In this document: in pieces, positions 61,089-64,000 of the stretch
How positions within the stretch are numbered: the first letter of the stretch is position 1
How the letters are laid out: each line of letters starts with the position of its first letter
Source of the DNA: Pontederia crassipes
Taxonomy: Eukaryota; Streptophyta; Magnoliopsida; Commelinales; Pontederiaceae
Assembly (NCBI GenBank): GCA_030549335.1
Contig: CM060198.1
Location: 53,132,995 to 53,196,994 of the forward strand
DNA length: 64,000 nucleotides
Direction of reading: 5' to 3'
Translations under genes and position numbers: made by a program
The notes under the pieces: generated by a model
The model's database searches: none
What the model was told of the DNA's origin: nothing
What the model saw: the letters and a program-made list of their open reading frames with translations, nothing else

Positions 61089-61940
61089 CATCATTAGGTT
61101 AGATTAATTTAGTTAACATATTTTTCTATTTAAATTTTTACAATTTTATTTGTCACAAGTCATGTCTGTCTTTCAAATTAGTTTAGTTAAATTAATTAAA
61201 TGTTTATATACACTTTATTAATATTATATTATCATCAAATGTCGCATCAACTCTCTTTTTATACTTTTAGACTTTTTATATCAAAATAAAAGTTATAATG
61301 AACCTGATTTAGATAAACATATAGCATAGAAAAGAACAAATCTGAAATTATAATTACCACATATTAAAATAAAAAAAAGATAAATATTAACTAATTTATG
61401 TGCATGAGATGTTTAATTTATAGAAAAATAATAGTAGTATGCATTGAAAAAAACTAAATAAATCTCGGGACTTGATCAACGTTTCATTTTTTAATAATAT
61501 AAAATAATGATAAGATATAAATTTGACAGCACAAAATATTAAGATATAAAATTTTAGTTAAAATATATTCCAATTTAAATAGATAAACCTAAAGTATAAA
61601 GGAAGACAAAGTTAAATAATAATTGAATTAAATGGTCCCATAATAAAATTTAAAAATAACAAGCTACTGGTGAAAATAAGAACATGAACACATTAAGAAG
61701 GTATAATATATAACGTCAACAAACAGAAAAATGTTAACTTCAATGTTGTTGAAACTTGAAAGTATAAATCACATTAATTTTCAAAAGTCTATGGCATCAA
61801 TTTTGTTAAAATGACAACTTCCAAATATGAAAAAATAACATTCAGAATGTCGCTTATGTCAATTCAAATACCAAAAACTAAATAGGTCCAATTACACAAT
61901 CAAACGACCAGTGAATTTCAATCCATCAACCAAATATATA
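61089..61940. other. AT-rich intergenic region
   Basis: Nothing recognisable lies between the solo LTR and the repeat block downstream of DXS. Confidence 0.4.
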
Positions 61941-61944
61941 TAAA

Positions 61945-62470
61945 AGAAACAAAATGTTCTTCCTGTGACTTGACTGATAGAAAATTTTTACTACGATCAT
62001 GAGAGGAGACTAACAAGCCATTACATAAATGAAGACAAAGAAGTTCTTACTTGTAAGTTGTAACCTCTTTTACTTCATCCTTGTAAGTTAACTGATGGAA
62101 ATTTATATAGCATCAACAAACACTTTTGCAGCATAAAATAGGACAACAAGTTATTCTAGTACCTGACTTATTCAGTGTTTTATTAGGATCACGAATCCAC
62201 CAAATTCATATACAATACATTCTGCTGCAGGCTGCAGCATCAAGAAAACAAAATGTTCTTCCTGGTGACTTGACTGACGGAAATATTTTATTAGGATTAT
62301 GAAATCAGACCAATATGCAGGACGTGCCAGCTGCCGCATAACGGTGACAAAATGTTCTTCCTTGTGTCTTGACTGGTGGGAAGTTTTATTAGGATCATGA
62401 GATCAAATATCATTCTGCTGGAGCAATGAAGCCAATATGTTCTTCCTGTGAATCAGCTAGCAGCAGCTAT
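61945..62470. repeat. Four diverged copies of a repeat of about 65-100 bases downstream of DXS
   Basis: The phrase 'aaaatgttcttcctgtgact' followed by 'tgactgacggaaattttatt' and 'aggatcatgaga' recurs near 61951, 62248, 62347 and (shortened) 62434. Spacing is about 300, 100 and 90 bases. The family and function are unknown. Confidence 0.65.
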
Positions 62471-62936
62471 CAGGAGTCCAAAATGCCTGCTTACCAACAG
62501 CCATAGACATACATTTAGGATACTATAACTCAGATCGGAGGAAGAATCATCCTTCATGATACAAACACCATGACAACGGTCCAGTGTCACAATATATATT
62601 ATTTCTTCTTGATTCATTTTACAGACTTTGTCATAAGGAGGTCGCAGAACATTTCCAATAAATACATCAGTACATTCAAGCCACCGGATAATGTACAGGG
62701 AATCAAGCATAGAGAAATGCTTGAACTGAATACCTTTCGACCTATGTGGTCGTTATCTACTAATAAGGTCGGATCAACAGCCAAAGAGGTGTAAGTTGTG
62801 GCATCTTGATTGCTCATTCCTGTCAACCAACGTAAGTTGGGGAGATCTTTCCATTTGACATAATTTAGCTTGTCTTGGATTGTGTATGACTGCACTCGTG
62901 TGATTCAAGCTTTTATGTGGGTGCAACATCGGTACT

Positions 62937-64000
62937 TCACCTCAGCTGTAATGCTTCCTTTTGCCTCCCTACGAGAGATAATATTGTTTTCATGATGTGC
63001 CTAGAAGACAGTCCAGCTTCTTCAATCTGGTCCTTAGGTGATCCATGGTCGATATATTTGTCAGGAAGAACCATTGATCGCAGCTGCAAGATAACAAAAA
63101 TATGATAAATATTGGGTCAGTTAGAACACATGACAAAAGAATTAGTTCTGCCAATTGTAAACATTTGTTTCAAAAATGAAACACTCACTTTAAGATGTCC
63201 ATCTAGGAGCCCATTCGAGCTTAAGAAATGAGCAACATGTGACCCAAAGCCTCCAATTGAGCCTTCTTCTACTGTGATTAAGATTTCGTGTTCGTTGATG
63301 AGCTGCCGAATCATATTTATGTCTAGAGGCTTGCAGAACCGAGCATCGGCAACAGTAGGTAAAACTCCATGGTCTCTTAATGCATGTGCAGCTGTGATAC
63401 ATGTCTGAATTACTGAACCGTATCCGAGGATAGCAATTCTGTTTCCTTCCAACAAGATCCTTCCTCTTCCAATCTGCAAAGTTGTAGAAGTTTCAGTTTA
63501 TTAGTTTTACTATCAGAAAATTTTAAGCTCTTCTTCAAATATCAGACAGTTTTTAAGTTAGCACTACCTCAAGAGGGGTGCCCTTGCTGTCAGGTGGAAG
63601 GGCTACACCTACACCATTGCCTCTGGGAAATCTGAAACAGCTTGGTCTGTCATCGATGACTGCTGCTGTTGCTACCATGTGCATCAGCTCTGCTTCGTCC
63701 GCAGGGGCCATGACCACCATGTTTGGTAAACAAGCCATGTATGTAATGTCAAAAGCTCCACAATGTGTAGGTCCATCAGCACCAACAAGACCTGCCCTAT
63801 CCAAGGCAAATCGAACGGGCAGTTTTTGCAGGTCTACATCATGCACCACCTTCATATAACAAGATTTGTACAATTTATCAGTCTCTCACTCAAATTTGCC
63901 AGCATTTACTACTATGGATCTCTTTCTGTTTTCTTAAAATAATATATACCTGATCATATCCTCGTTGAAGAAATGATGAGTAGATGGCACAGAAAGGCTT
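62937..64000 (-). CDS. DXS: 1-deoxy-D-xylulose-5-phosphate synthase, C-terminal part (last four exons)
   Basis: Exons 64000-63950 (cut by the window edge), 63849-63568, 63473-63189 and 63083-62937 join in phase 0 to the last 254 residues. DXS condenses pyruvate and glyceraldehyde 3-phosphate with thiamine diphosphate, the first step of the plastid MEP pathway to isoprenoids. The pyrimidine-binding domain is readable as '[17 protein letters not shown]', '[18 protein letters not shown]' and '[11 protein letters not shown]'. The transketolase C-terminal domain has '[12 protein letters not shown]' and '[16 protein letters not shown]', and the protein ends '[18 protein letters not shown]' through 'LQLR'. 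All these segments are open and conserved. The C-terminal wording departs from the common class 1 form, so class 2 or 3 is possible; not resolved. The N-terminal half lies beyond the right edge. Confidence 0.95.

Noticed and set aside
61945-62470. CRISPR-like direct repeats
   Set aside because: Spacing is irregular, copies are diverged, and the genome is a plant; CRISPR arrays are not expected.

Overview
The window is nuclear DNA of a flowering plant. It is AT-rich, its genes are split by GT-AG introns, and most of it is nested transposable elements. Two of the spliced genes have GC-rich first exons and AT-rich later exons (minus strand, 13409-13977 and 50512-50701). That gradient is typical of monocots, so I favour a monocot with a repeat-rich genome. 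I cannot name the species.

Supported host genes are few. (1) A complete eight-exon gene on the minus strand, 13977-9676, encodes a 534-residue PTST2/PTST3 (FLO6)-like starch protein ending in a CBM48 domain. (2) An intronless plus-strand gene, 28663-29619, encodes a single C2H2 zinc-finger protein whose N-terminal half is a degenerate short repeat array. (3) An eight-exon minus-strand gene, 50701-46457, encodes a 394-residue RCC1-repeat protein. (4) A small minus-strand gene, 55307-55020, encodes a protein that I recognise as resembling a small plant mitochondrial complex I subunit. Its 3' UTR appears to be interrupted by an intron. (5) The last four exons of DXS (1-deoxy-D-xylulose-5-phosphate synthase, MEP pathway) lie on the minus strand from the right window edge to 62937. 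The genes are functionally unrelated and are separated by transposon blocks.

Mobile DNA by region. 590-9079 is a complete but decayed Ty1/copia element with 5-bp target duplications, carrying a solo LTR (4352-5796). 11343-11650 holds two tiny RTE-type LINE derivatives inside a PTST intron. 15014-16622 is an L1-type LINE remnant split by a Mutator-like MITE (15228-15850) and cut at its end by an LTR (from 16623). 18598-18835 looks plastid-derived. 21562-23902 is an internally deleted copia element. 26093-27804 is a solo LTR. 31283-32162 is a GC-rich inverted-repeat element. 34019-37194 is an almost intact RTE-type LINE broken by one nonsense codon. 37780-45704 is a Ty3/gypsy element with 2.2-kb LTRs. 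57313-61083 is a solo LTR with a second solo LTR nested inside it (58292-60062).

The most unusual signal is that several LTR families of different lineages each carry a few hundred bases packed with imperfect copies of one short palindromic word. The word differs between elements (for example CACGACCGTGAC, TCACGGGCCGTGA, TATCGGCCGATA, GGTCGACC, ACTCGGCCCGAGT). In four members of one solo-LTR family such a cluster sits upstream of a recognisable TATA box, as it also does in a copia LTR. I do not recognise this as a described feature. All statements come from reading the sequence; no database search or alignment program was run.
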